From the NCBI GenBank assembly GCA_900541485.1, contig UQJW01000005.1:58062-122061 (forward strand): DNA of 64,000 nt, given 5' to 3'. The notes beneath the pieces were generated by a model. That model ran no database searches. It was not told the DNA's origin and saw only the letters and a program-made list of their open reading frames with translations. A program made the position numbers and the translations under genes. Positions 46,422 through 54,842 of this stretch are shown piece by piece; position 1 is the first letter of the stretch; every line of letters begins with the position of its first letter. Origin of the DNA: an uncultured Dialister sp. GTDB lineage: Bacteria > Bacillota > Negativicutes > Veillonellales > Dialisteraceae.

Positions 46422-46430
46422 CGACTCACC

Positions 46431-46754
46431 TCAATCTGTTAATACTTTCAGGAACGGTGCTGCTTTTTCTTTCACCTCTCCGGGAAGAAGTGCTTCCACT
46501 GCCAGAACCGCTTTCCTTCTTTTCCAGGCATCCCCGGCTAAGTGAAGCGTCTCTTCATAAAGAGACAGCTGCTCTTCTCCGTGACGCATCGCATCATGCA
46601 CTGCCTGACGGGAAATATGAAAATAGTCTGCAATCTCAGCAAGCGTGAGATTTTTGTTGTAATACAGTTCGAGACACTCCCTCTGTCTTTGGGTCAAAAG
46701 TTTTCCGTAAAGATCGAGGAGTTCTCCTTTTTCCAATATCTTTTCCAATGACAT
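46431..46754 (-). CDS. ylxM: YlxM-family DNA-binding protein
   Basis: 107 residues, sigma-70 region 4-like helix-turn-helix (LTQRQRECLELYYNKNLTLAEIA, ISRQAVHDAMRHGEEQL). In Gram-positives it regulates or accompanies ffh and the SRP pathway. First gene of the operon ylxM-ffh-rpsP and onward to yebC. Confidence 0.92.
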   Translation of the reverse strand: MSLEKILEKGELLDLYGKLLTQRQRECLELYYNKNLTLAEIADYFHISRQAVHDAMRHGEEQLSLYEETLHLAGDAWKRRKAVLAVEALLPGEVKEKAAPFLKVLTD

Positions 46755-46848
46755 GACATCACCATACCGAAATGATTATATATAAAACGAAGAATCATGT
46801 CAAGCTTTTATCCTTTACAAGGTATTTTTTTAGAGAGAACTGTTTCTC

Positions 46849-47988
46849 TTAATGCCCTGCAAAATGGCTTTCCGCTTCCAAAATGCGGTAGACAAGCTCG
46901 CCGGCATCATATAAATCTTTTTCTTTAAGTGTTTCGCGGTTCGTGTGGAAATCGGTCATTCCCACCCCGCAAAGCACGGCAGGAAACCCTTTTGTACCGA
47001 ACCAGTTCGCATCACTTCCGCCGCCGCTGGGTGCTGTTTTTACCTCAAATCCCGCTTCTTTGCAGGCCGCACGGAAAAGTTTCAGTACCGGTGCCTCATT
47101 TTCGATTTCAAACGATTCATACTCTTTGTTTTTTTCTACGTCCAGTTTCCCTTCAGGAAATTCTGCCGCCGCTTTTTCAAAAGCCGTGATTATTTCATCG
47201 GTTATTTTTTCCAACTTTTCGGGATTTCTGCTTCTTACTTCTGCCCGGACCACGCAAAGCTCGGGAACAATATTTGTGGCAATACCGCCGGAAATCACCC
47301 CGATATTGCAGGTCGTTTCTTCATCGATGCGGCCTGTCGGTGCCTTTGCAATTCCCTTCGCCGCCATCATGACGGCATTTGTTCCTTTTTCCGGTGCCAT
47401 GCCTGCATGAGCCGCCACACCGTGGCAAGTAAATTTCAGAGTATATTCGGCAGGCCCGGCAATGAAAGCGTTTCCTGCTCCGCCGTCGGCATCAAAAGTA
47501 TAACCGAAATCAATCCCTTCCAAATATTTTTCTTCTATATGTTTCGAGCCGACCAGTCCGATTTCTTCCTGCACCGTAAAAATCACGGTAATTTTTCCGT
47601 GGGGAATAAAATTTTCCTTCATCAGTGCAAGCCCTTCCAGAATCGCTGCCACACCGGCTTTGTCATCACTTCCCAGAATCGTATCTCCCTTTGAGTGATA
47701 AACTCCGTTTTCCAAAACAGGCTCGATTCCACGGCAACATTCCACCGAATCCATATGGGCGGTCAGCGCCACCGAAGGAAGCCCTTCCGCATTAGCGGAA
47801 AAAGTGGCAATCAGATTGCCCGCATTCCCTCCTTCTACAGAACCTCTGTTGCCTTCTACAATTTTAGAAGCACCGAGGGCTTTTAATTTCTTTTTCAGCA
47901 AATCACAAATTTCACGTTCGCCCTTGCTTGGTGTATAGATTCTCACCAGCTCTTCGAATGTACTGCGTATCCGTTTTTCGTTAACCAT
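46849..47988 (-). CDS. M20-family peptidase, PepT-like
   Basis: 379 residues. Two-zinc aminopeptidase fold: VALTAHMDSV (first metal histidine and aspartate), GDTILGSDDKAGVAAILEG (bridging aspartate), FTVQEEIGLVGSKH (catalytic and metal glutamates), FDADG and the C-terminal DFHTNRETL histidine. The lid domain starts near residue 185 (LKFTCHGVAAHAGMAPEKG). It is the short tripeptidase-like subgroup, probably cytoplasmic, releasing amino acids from small peptides. It follows alr with a 41-bp gap. Confidence 0.88.
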   Translation of the reverse strand: MVNEKRIRSTFEELVRIYTPSKGEREICDLLKKKLKALGASKIVEGNRGSVEGGNAGNLIATFSANAEGLPSVALTAHMDSVECCRGIEPVLENGVYHSKGDTILGSDDKAGVAAILEGLALMKENFIPHGKITVIFTVQEEIGLVGSKHIEEKYLEGIDFGYTFDADGGAGNAFIAGPAEYTLKFTCHGVAAHAGMAPEKGTNAVMMAAKGIAKAPTGRIDEETTCNIGVISGGIATNIVPELCVVRAEVRSRNPEKLEKITDEIITAFEKAAAEFPEGKLDVEKNKEYESFEIENEAPVLKLFRAACKEAGFEVKTAPSGGGSDANWFGTKGFPAVLCGVGMTDFHTNRETLKEKDLYDAGELVYRILEAESHFAGH

Positions 47989-48029
47989 TTTTCCTCCTCA
48001 AAATCATACCGTGCCAGGGCAAGTTAATT

Positions 48030-49199
48030 TTACAATCTTAATAAAAGTTCTTTATCCGTTTCTTTTCCGTTTTCAATGTAAATGCGGGGAACCCGTTTGC
48101 TAACTGCACAAGTGAGTTCATAAGGAATCGTTCCTGCCGCTTTCGCCATATCATCCAATGAATTATTTCTGCCGAATATTTCTATTTCACTTCCTACGTC
48201 CACATCAGGCTTATCCGTCAAATCAATCATGGCCATATCCATACATATCCGTCCCAGCTGTCTTGCCGGGCCGTTCTTGGTCATCAATGAACATTTACCG
48301 GATAACGAACGGAAAAATCCGTCGGCGTATCCGTAAGGAATGACCCCCACTCTTGTCGTTTTATCCGTCACATAAATGCCGCCGTAACTGATCGGTGTTC
48401 CCGGCGGATAAATTTTAATCGTACTGACCGTCGTTTTCATCGTCATGACAGGCGTAAGTCCCAGAAGAGCGGCGTGCTTTCCATAGCCGTAAAGCAAAAG
48501 CCCCGGCCGCACCATATCCATAAAAGTATCCGGATATACCGCTGTCGCTCCCGTATTCGCACAGTGGTGAAGCACAAAAGATTGTCCCCACCTTTTTTCC
48601 GTTTCTTCTATCACCTTCCGGAAGAGGTCAAATTGCTTTTTCGTATAGGATTCGTAAGGTTCGCCCTCTTCATCGGCCACGGCAAAATGAGTAAAAATAC
48701 CTTCCGCCTCAAGTCCGGGCAAACGGCAGGCATGGATAATTCCCTCTACGCCCGTATCAAACAGGTCACCGCTGCAGAGGTAGCCCAGCCGTGACATTCC
48801 CGTATCCACCTTAATATGGATTTTGAGCGTTCCTTTTAATTTGACGGCTTCCTCGCTGTATTCCAGAGCTTTCGCCTCGCAGGTCACCGCCTGGGTTATA
48901 TGAAAAGAAATCAGCCGTCCCACCTGCTCCTTCGGCGTATGTCCCAAAATCAGAACAGGCATGGTGATTCCGTTCAGCCGCAGTTCCATAGCTTCATCGA
49001 TACTGCTGACCGCCAGATACTCCGCCCCCAGCTCTTCCAGTTTTTTCGCCACCTTCACCGAGCCGTGTCCGTACGCATCCGCTTTGACAACACCTAAAAA
49101 TTTTACGTTTTTCCCTATATGTTCCCTGATTTTTTTGTAATTGCAGGCCAGAGCGTCGAGATCAATCTCCGCCCAAGTTCTCCGTAAAGTCGATTCCAT
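48030..49199 (-). CDS. alr: Alanine racemase
   Basis: 389 residues. It makes D-alanine for peptidoglycan. PLP lysine K39 in VVKADAYGHG, DTGMSRLGYL, MVRPGLLLYG and the second-domain tyrosine segment ISYGGIYVTDKTTRVGVIPYGYADGF are all intact. GGAAAGCGGCAT-type sequence precedes the ATG. Adjacent to dinB and the peptidase on the same strand. Confidence 0.96.
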   Translation of the reverse strand: MESTLRRTWAEIDLDALACNYKKIREHIGKNVKFLGVVKADAYGHGSVKVAKKLEELGAEYLAVSSIDEAMELRLNGITMPVLILGHTPKEQVGRLISFHITQAVTCEAKALEYSEEAVKLKGTLKIHIKVDTGMSRLGYLCSGDLFDTGVEGIIHACRLPGLEAEGIFTHFAVADEEGEPYESYTKKQFDLFRKVIEETEKRWGQSFVLHHCANTGATAVYPDTFMDMVRPGLLLYGYGKHAALLGLTPVMTMKTTVSTIKIYPPGTPISYGGIYVTDKTTRVGVIPYGYADGFFRSLSGKCSLMTKNGPARQLGRICMDMAMIDLTDKPDVDVGSEIEIFGRNNSLDDMAKAAGTIPYELTCAVSKRVPRIYIENGKETDKELLLRL

Positions 49200-49277
49200 A
49201 TGCCGCTTTCCTTTTCTTGAAATATATCTATAGAATAAACCGTACTGCCCGGGAATACAATATCCCCTGCAATACCT

Positions 49278-50432
49278 TTATTTTTCATTAAGCCAGAACC
49301 CTTTTCTCAAAGCCTGCTCTCCGAATTTTTCCTGAATGGCGTCTATCACTTCCGCCGCTTTGATTTGTTTTTCCCTCTTATCGGAAAATAAATCGGGTAT
49401 ATCGACCGGTTTTCCCAAATGGGACGCGGAAACACCGATGAGGCGGATTCCTTCATACATAGAAATCCGTTTTTTCAAAATCAGGCAGGCTTCATAAATT
49501 TCTTCCTGCAAATTTGTACTTTGCTCGAGGGATAAAGCACGGGTTACGGTTTGGAAAGACGCAAAGCGGATTTTTAAGGAAACCGTTTTGGCCGCCAGAT
49601 TATATTTTCGCAGCCGCTTTGCCACGATATCGCTGTGACGGGCAATTTCTCTGTCGATTTCCCGTGAATCTTTCAAATCATTTTCATACGTCGATTCATC
49701 ACCGACAGACTTAATCTGCCGCTCTGACTCGACAGGACGTGAATCTATGCCGAGCGATAATTTTTTAAATACTTCCGCCTGGTTTCCCAAAAGAGGCGCC
49801 AGCTGCATAGCCGATGCTTTCTGTATATCCCCGATTGTTATAAAGCCCGCACCGACCAGTTTCTTTTCTGTCACCCTTCCCACGCCCCACAGGCGGCGTA
49901 CCGGCAAAGGAGCAAGAACTTCCGCTTCTTTTCCGTAAGGTATGATAAAAAGTCCGTCCGGCTTATCCATATCGCTTGCCATTTTCGCCAGGAATTTGTT
50001 GGGCGCGATACCTACAGAAGCAACAAGACCCACCTTTTCAAATATTTCCTTTTTAATGGCTCTTCCCACTTCTCCCAATGTTTTATACCGGCTGCAAAGC
50101 CCGGATATATCCATAAATGCTTCGTCCAGGGAAATCGGCTCTATTGCTACCGCATAGTGAAGCATGATTTCATGGATTTCCTCCGATACCGCCTTGTACA
50201 CTTCCATACGGGGTTTTACAAATATTCCGTCGGGGCAAAGCAGATGAGCCCGTGATGCGGGCATGGCGGAGTGAACGCCGAAACGGCGGGCTTCATAAGA
50301 AGCTGTCGCAACAACGCCCCGTTTCGATAAGCCGCCTACGATGACCGGTTCACCACGGAGAGCGGGATTGTCCCTCTGCTCGACAGACGCATAAAAAGCA
50401 TCCATATCGACGTGCATGATCCATCTTCTCAC
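49278..50432 (-). CDS. dinB: DNA polymerase IV (Y family)
   Basis: 384 residues. Translesion polymerase. Catalytic motifs: HVDMDAFYASVEQRDNP at the N-terminus and SLDEAFMDIS near 103-112, with RRFGVHSAMPASRA between. A helix-hairpin-helix (LWGVGRVTEKKLVGAGF) and little-finger domain follow. The C-terminus lacks a strong canonical sliding-clamp peptide. No LexA-type box was recognised upstream. Confidence 0.95.
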   Translation of the reverse strand: MRRWIMHVDMDAFYASVEQRDNPALRGEPVIVGGLSKRGVVATASYEARRFGVHSAMPASRAHLLCPDGIFVKPRMEVYKAVSEEIHEIMLHYAVAIEPISLDEAFMDISGLCSRYKTLGEVGRAIKKEIFEKVGLVASVGIAPNKFLAKMASDMDKPDGLFIIPYGKEAEVLAPLPVRRLWGVGRVTEKKLVGAGFITIGDIQKASAMQLAPLLGNQAEVFKKLSLGIDSRPVESERQIKSVGDESTYENDLKDSREIDREIARHSDIVAKRLRKYNLAAKTVSLKIRFASFQTVTRALSLEQSTNLQEEIYEACLILKKRISMYEGIRLIGVSASHLGKPVDIPDLFSDKREKQIKAAEVIDAIQEKFGEQALRKGFWLNEK

Positions 50433-50565
50433 AAACCCACCTCCCGTTTTTATTTTATCTTAGGTGGAAATATTTACTCTGTCAAACTGTCCGCTTTACT
50501 ACTGCCGTGCTTTCCGCTATGATAAAAACAGATTGATTTCATTCCATGTTTTTGAGGAGGAACAT

Positions 50566-51072
50566 ATGAAAGCACTTGTAATCTGGTCATCCCGCACAGG
50601 GAACACCAAAGCTGTAGGAAAAGCCGTTTATGATTCACTGGATTGTGAAAAAGAATTTGTCGAAGCAGGCCGCCAGCCGGAAGACCTTTCGGCATATGAC
50701 ATCATTTTTGTCGGTTTTTGGGCTTACCGCCGCGGAGCGGATGTGCCGGCGCGGAAAGTCTTATCTTCCCTCCGTGGGAAAAAAGTGGCTGTCTATGGTA
50801 CGGCAGGTGCCTATCCCGACTCGGAAGCCGCACAAAACTATATAAAAAATTCTGCCGCACTTTTGGAAGAAAGCAATACATTTCTCGGCGGATTCATGTC
50901 CCTCGGCCGTGTCCATTCTTTCCATACGGGACAGAGAAACAGCCATGCCGAAAAAGTCCATCCCATGACACCGGAACGGCTCGCCCGCCTGCAGGAAGCA
51001 GAAAAACATCCGGATGAAACAGATTTCAAAAATGCCGCTGCCTGGGCCAAAGAAATGATGGCAAAAGTATAA
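50566..51072 (+). CDS. Flavodoxin-family protein
   Basis: 168 residues from the ATG at 50566 (GAGGAGG upstream; an open frame to 50464 has no start signal). The FMN phosphate loop is SSRTGNTKAVG (8-18), and FVGFWAYRRGADVPARKVLSSLRGK and VYGTAGAYPDSEAAQNY supply the flavin ring loops. About as long as classic long-chain flavodoxins but with a distinct C-terminal half, as in flavodoxin-like proteins of anaerobes. A redox carrier or reductase is expected; the partner is unknown. Confidence 0.85.
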   Translation: MKALVIWSSRTGNTKAVGKAVYDSLDCEKEFVEAGRQPEDLSAYDIIFVGFWAYRRGADVPARKVLSSLRGKKVAVYGTAGAYPDSEAAQNYIKNSAALLEESNTFLGGFMSLGRVHSFHTGQRNSHAEKVHPMTPERLARLQEAEKHPDETDFKNAAAWAKEMMAKV

Positions 51073-51086
51073 ATCACACAAGCATA

Positions 51087-51128
51087 AAAAACTCTCGCCG
51101 GAAACCGAAGCCGGACGGGAGTTTTTTA
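51087..51128 (+). terminator. Terminator behind the flavodoxin gene
   Basis: AAAAACTC.TCGCCGG and CCGGACGGGAGTTTTT form a long stem around ACCGAAG, followed by T on the plus strand. Confidence 0.8.
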
Positions 51129-51168
51129 TTGCCACTTTACGATTTTTAAAAAGGAAATTGATTTTCAG

Positions 51169-51197
51169 TTGACATTATTTCAACTATCCTTTACAAT
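51169..51197 (+). promoter_or_regulatory. Promoter of the arsR-type gene
   Basis: TTGACA (51169-51174), a 17-bp spacer and TACAAT (51192-51197), predicting a start near 51204 inside the operator. Confidence 0.8.
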
Positions 51198-51202
51198 AAC
51201 AA

Positions 51203-51227
51203 CATATTTAGATATATCGATAATATG
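51203..51227. promoter_or_regulatory. Operator-like palindrome at the start site of the arsR-type gene
   Basis: CATATT (51203-51208) and AATATG (51222-51227) flank a palindromic GATATATC core (51211-51218). Position over the transcription start and the 12-2-12-like AT pattern fit an ArsR/SmtB autoregulatory site. Confidence 0.65.
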
Positions 51228-51262
51228 CCGAATTATGTACTTTTGGCAGAAAAGAGGATTTT

Positions 51263-51631
51263 ATGGATTTCGAACCGAGTTACAAACAATTTGCATCTAT
51301 TTTCAAGGCGTTATCTGATGAAACACGCCTCCGTGTAGTGGATATGCTTTCCTGCCGTGAAATGTCCGCCTGCGACATTCTTTCCAACTTCACGCTTTCC
51401 CAGTCCACCTTGAGTTATCACATGAAAATTTTAATTGAAGCTAATGTTGTCAATGCCCACAGAGAAGGTCTCTGGACAAAATACTCCATCAATGATGATA
51501 CATTTTCAAAAATTATGGACTTTATTCCCGAGCTTTATAAGTTGAAGGATAATTGCATCTGCGAACAAATCAAATATTGCAAAACGCCGGAACAACTCGA
51601 TTCTGAAGGCAAGGACCCTTTCGGAAATTAA
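51263..51631 (+). CDS. ArsR/SmtB-family transcriptional regulator
   Basis: 122 residues. Winged-helix: FKALSDETRLRVVDML, then a recognition segment TLSQSTLSYHMKILIEANVV and wing HREGLWTKYSIND. The usual metal motif ELCVCDL is altered to EMSACDI, leaving one cysteine there. Three more lie near the C-terminus (NCICEQIKYC), which may bind a soft metal, arsenical or persulfide. The gene has its own promoter, operator and terminator; no transporter or reductase is beside it, so targets are elsewhere or only itself. Confidence 0.9.
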   Translation: MDFEPSYKQFASIFKALSDETRLRVVDMLSCREMSACDILSNFTLSQSTLSYHMKILIEANVVNAHREGLWTKYSINDDTFSKIMDFIPELYKLKDNCICEQIKYCKTPEQLDSEGKDPFGN

Positions 51632-51647
51632 TCCCGGTACGGAAAAA

Positions 51648-51679
51648 TGCGTCACTTTCAAAGAGTGACGTTTTTTTAT
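51648..51679 (+). terminator. Terminator behind the arsR-type gene
   Basis: CGTCACT (51650-51656) and AGTGACG (51664-51670) followed by seven T. Confidence 0.88.
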
Positions 51680-51743
51680 GAAAAGTACGATTTTTTCTAA
51701 CCCTCTTATGTCCGCAAATCTTCCGGGCGGTTATCGGCCCGCA

Positions 51744-51777
51744 CAAAAAGAGCAGAGATTTCTCCCTGCTCTTTTCT
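51744..51777. terminator. Terminator behind the ABC-ATPase relic
   Basis: AAAAGAGCAG (51746-51755) pairs perfectly with CTGCTCTTTT (51766-51775). It has outlived the gene it served. Confidence 0.8.
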
Positions 51778-51794
51778 TATTTCATGAAATCACT

Positions 51795-52040
51795 TCAGCA
51801 TATTTCTAAGTTCGGAAACATTTTTGGGATATGTATTTTTATCAAGCCCCAGATTTTTTCTACCAGTATTTCAGCAACCTCAAGCAATGTCGGCTTTTTC
51901 AGATTTGCTTGTTTCAGAACCTCTTCGTTACGGAAAATCTCTTCAGGAACTCCGTCATCAATAATCTGTCCGTCGCAAAAAACGATGAAATTCACGGAAT
52001 CAAGAGCGGCCGGTGCAGTTACAGCCGCAGAAGCAATCCT
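51795..52040 (-). pseudogene. Relic of an ABC transporter ATPase (EcfA/CbiO-like)
   Basis: An open stretch follows a stop at 52041-52043. It reads RIASAAVTAPAALDSVNFIV, then FCDGQIIDDGVPEEIFRNEE and VLKQANLKKPTLLEVAEIL. This is the C-terminal pattern of an ECF/cobalt-type ATPase (DGxIxxxGxPxEIF...), joined directly to fragments resembling the signature helix (QRIASAA) and D-loop (PTAALDS), so Walker B and the H-loop are deleted. There is no Walker A, no ribosome site and no partner gene. It is a non-functional remnant; the terminator survives. Confidence 0.6.
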
Positions 52041-52073
52041 TTACACAGCTCATAAAAAATCGAGAAAATAACA

Positions 52074-52115
52074 TTAAAAAAACAGTTCTTTCTTCGAGGA
52101 AAGAACTGTTTTTTG
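52074..52115 (-). terminator. Terminator of the division cluster
   Basis: AAAAACAGTTCTTTC (52078-52092) pairs perfectly with GAAAGAACTGTTTTT (52099-52113). It lies 18 bp beyond the divIVA stop. Confidence 0.9.
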
Positions 52116-52132
52116 TACATTTTTCTGCTTTA

Positions 52133-52789
52133 TTATTCTGTTTTTTCCTGATTTTCTGTCACAATATCTGAAGTTTCTTCTGTTTCTTCCGGTTTTTCGT
52201 CTTCTGCCGTTTCTGCCTTTTCTTCATCGGCAACGGGAGTTTCTTCTTTTGCAAATAAATCGGCGGAACGGTCATCGGCAACTTCTATGGGAAGTTCTTC
52301 CCCTTTTTCTTCTGCTTCCGCTTCTTTTACGATAGCAGGCATGGCCGTATTTTTAGCAGATTCCACAAGAAGTGTCGCTGATTTCAGATTGGCCAGCACT
52401 TTTTCGATATATACACTCATATCCGCTTCTGCTTTGAGGAGGTCGGATTTTAATTTGGCCTTTGCCTGTTCTGCTTCTTCCAAAATTTTATGGGCTGAAT
52501 TTCTTGCTTCGCGGACAGCCAGCTCTGCCTCTTTCAGTGCGTTCTTTTTCACATTTTCTGCCGTTTCCTGTGCCATGACAAGAGTGGAGGACATAGTCGC
52601 TTCCATTTTTTCATAGTTGCGGAGTTTGGTACGGATTGTATCCATTTCTTCTTCCATTTCACGGTGTTCACGATAAATTCGTTCGTAATCTCCGGAAAGC
52701 TCCTCCAAAAAAGCGTCTACCTCTTCCTGGCTGTAGCCGCGGAGTCCGCGGGAAAAAGTTTTATTATGGATGTCCATCGGTGTAATCAT
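52133..52789 (-). CDS. divIVA: DivIVA-family division/polarity protein
   Basis: 218 residues. The N-terminal lipid-binding motif is ITPMDIHNKTFSRGLRGYSQEEVDAFL, followed by a long coiled coil (about 30-155) and an acidic disordered tail (about 160-218, many E). It marks curved membrane at septa and poles. Last gene of yggS-sepF-sepF-proC-ylmH-divIVA, 30 bp after ylmH. Confidence 0.95.
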   Translation of the reverse strand: MITPMDIHNKTFSRGLRGYSQEEVDAFLEELSGDYERIYREHREMEEEMDTIRTKLRNYEKMEATMSSTLVMAQETAENVKKNALKEAELAVREARNSAHKILEEAEQAKAKLKSDLLKAEADMSVYIEKVLANLKSATLLVESAKNTAMPAIVKEAEAEEKGEELPIEVADDRSADLFAKEETPVADEEKAETAEDEKPEETEETSDIVTENQEKTE

Positions 52790-52819
52790 AGATTCCCCTC
52801 CTAAAGCATATACTTTATT

Positions 52820-53611
52820 TTATTTGTATCTGTGAATAAGAAGTCCGGTTCTGCCTTTCCGGCTGATTCCGGTCATCTCTTTGATTTCCATACGGCCTCT
52901 GCCGCGGATAGAAATCACATCTCCCACTTTCACAGTTTGGGAAGCGCTTTTGGCCATTTGCCAATTCACTTCCGTTCTTTGATTCTCTACGCATTGTACC
53001 ATTTTATTGCGGGAAATACCAAATCCGGCCGCTCCTACCGCATCTAAACGGAGAGAGGCGACGGTCGCCCTCACCTCTTTGGGTGTTTTGACGGGCGGTG
53101 TCAGTTCTGAAAGAGGTATTTCTTCTACATGGACAGGAACCATGGCTACTTTTACAAAATTTTGTATAAGCCATTCTGCAATTCCTGCATCGGCAACAAT
53201 CTGGCAACCCGCACCCTGCATCAGGATATCGCCCAATACGGAGCGTTCGATTCCCAGTCCCATCAGGGAACCGAGTACATCACGGTGTCCGATCAGACGG
53301 TATCTGTCATCCCAGGTCACGGAAAGAGCGGTCATTCCGAAATCGACAGGTCCTTCGTAGTCATTACGGAGAAAGGCGACACGGATCCGCTCTGCCTCAT
53401 GGTAACCGCCGGATATCTGCACAGTGACCGTATTCATATGGGCTGCAACGGTTTGTCCTACCTGTGCGGCAAAGGGAGACATAAAGGGTCCCACCGCAAA
53501 GGGGCGTCCCCGGTCTACGGTATCGGCGATATCAAGCAGACGGATTGCCATTTCCTTAGCTTCCTCACCGGTAGCGGCAAAGTAGCGGAGGATTTTTTCT
53601 CTATCTTTCAT
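52820..53611 (-). CDS. ylmH: S4-domain RNA-binding protein YlmH
   Basis: 263 residues. N-terminal YlmH domain (FMSPFAAQVGQTVAAHM, ALSVTWDDRYRLIGHRDVLGSLMGLGIERSVLGDI) then an S4 domain (VASLRLDAVGAAGFGISRNKM, VNWQMAKSASQTVKVGDVISIRGRGRME). YlmH binds stalled 50S-peptidyl-tRNA in ribosome rescue in Bacillus. Its start overlaps the proC end by 4 bp. Confidence 0.93.
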   Translation of the reverse strand: MKDREKILRYFAATGEEAKEMAIRLLDIADTVDRGRPFAVGPFMSPFAAQVGQTVAAHMNTVTVQISGGYHEAERIRVAFLRNDYEGPVDFGMTALSVTWDDRYRLIGHRDVLGSLMGLGIERSVLGDILMQGAGCQIVADAGIAEWLIQNFVKVAMVPVHVEEIPLSELTPPVKTPKEVRATVASLRLDAVGAAGFGISRNKMVQCVENQRTEVNWQMAKSASQTVKVGDVISIRGRGRMEIKEMTGISRKGRTGLLIHRYK

Positions 53612-54405
53612 TCCTTTTTACTCATTTCATCGGATTTTTCTAAGGCAGCCATCACGGCATCCATGAGAATTCCGCGGATACCCGCTCTCTCCATGACATG
53701 TATACCGGCAATGGTCGTTCCTCCCGGACTCGTCACCATATCACGAAGCTCTCCCGGATGTTTTCCGGTTTCCAAAACCATTTTAGCGGCTCCGTAAAGC
53801 GTTTGTGCCGCCGCCTCAGTGGCAAGTTTTCTCGGAAGACCGGCACGCACACCTGCATCGGATAAAGCATCTATAATGACAAAAGCATATCCCGGTCCAG
53901 CTCCCGAAAGAGCCCCCAGCACATCAAGCTCTCTTTCCGGGACAACCGCAGTTTTTCCCAAGGCAGAAAATATAGCCTCCGCTTCCTTAAGAAATCCCTC
54001 TGTCACAAAATTTCCTGCCGTTACCGCCGTCATACCTGCGCCTGCAGAGGCGGGTGTGTTCGGCATCACGCGGATGACTTCCGTGCCTTCGGGAAGTGCC
54101 GTCTCCAGCATTTTTACCGTAACGGCAGCCGCTATGGAAATCACTCTTTTGGGGTGAAACGGTGCTATTTCTTTAAGTACCTGCGGAATAACGGAAGGTT
54201 TTACCGCAAGAATCACAAGTTCCGCCGTGGAAATATCTTCCGGCCTTGCCAAAACATTCACTCCATAAAGCTCTGCCTTTTTACGGCCCGCTTCGATGGA
54301 ATGTTCTTTCAGAAATACTTCTTCTTTTTTCCAGAGTCCCTTGGACAGGCAGCCTGAAAGAATTGCGCCGCCCATAGCACCGCAACCGATTATACATATA
54401 CTCAT
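53608..54405 (-). CDS. proC: Pyrroline-5-carboxylate reductase
   Basis: 265 residues. Last step of proline synthesis, with NAD(P)H. Opens with IGCGAMGGAILSGCL (Rossmann motif); ILAVKPSVIPQVLKEI, RVMPNTPASAGAGMTAV and the C-terminal LRDMVTSPGGTTIAGIHVME are diagnostic. It sits inside the division cluster, overlapping both neighbours by 4 bp, an order also known in Firmicutes. Confidence 0.96.
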   Translation of the reverse strand: MSICIIGCGAMGGAILSGCLSKGLWKKEEVFLKEHSIEAGRKKAELYGVNVLARPEDISTAELVILAVKPSVIPQVLKEIAPFHPKRVISIAAAVTVKMLETALPEGTEVIRVMPNTPASAGAGMTAVTAGNFVTEGFLKEAEAIFSALGKTAVVPERELDVLGALSGAGPGYAFVIIDALSDAGVRAGLPRKLATEAAAQTLYGAAKMVLETGKHPGELRDMVTSPGGTTIAGIHVMERAGIRGILMDAVMAALEKSDEMSKKE

Positions 54406-54842
54406 ACAGACGGTCCTTTCCAGACAGGAATTCCTTCCAGACGGGGCAAATGATCAAGTTCCAGATGAACCGTGGAAGGCAGACAAATCAAAACCCGTCC
54501 TTCCAAAAGTTCCACTTCGCCTTTTGCCAGATAGACAGCACCGCTCATGAAATCGACAAAGCGGGCCGCTTCACTGTCTTCGATGGAATCTTCCAGAATA
54601 ACCAGCACCACCTTGCCGTTTTCCATGGCATCTGCCGCTCTTTTGGCATCGCTGTACGAACGGGGCGTCATGATGACGGCATCCATCGGGCGGACAGCTC
54701 TCGCCGGCAGCGCGCCTGCTCCGTAATGACTGTCCCTTGGCCGGCCGCCGCTACTCATTTCCTCCGGATTATACTCATCTTCCGTGTATTCTTCGGTAAA
54801 AAAACGGTTCAGCCAGTCTTTTATTTTAGAAAAAAACGACAT
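54402..54842 (-). CDS. sepF: SepF-family protein, second copy
   Basis: 146 residues. Short N-terminal amphipathic helix (MSFFSKIKDWLNRFF) that would bind membrane, an acidic/glycine linker, then the SepF core (AVIMTPRSYSDAKRAADAME, AARFVDFMSGAVYLAKGEVELLEGRVLICLP). It should bind FtsZ filaments. It lies directly behind another SepF gene with only about a third identical residues by eye, so this is an old duplication. Its start is one base after the upstream sepF stop. Confidence 0.88.
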   Translation of the reverse strand: MSFFSKIKDWLNRFFTEEYTEDEYNPEEMSSGGRPRDSHYGAGALPARAVRPMDAVIMTPRSYSDAKRAADAMENGKVVLVILEDSIEDSEAARFVDFMSGAVYLAKGEVELLEGRVLICLPSTVHLELDHLPRLEGIPVWKGPSV

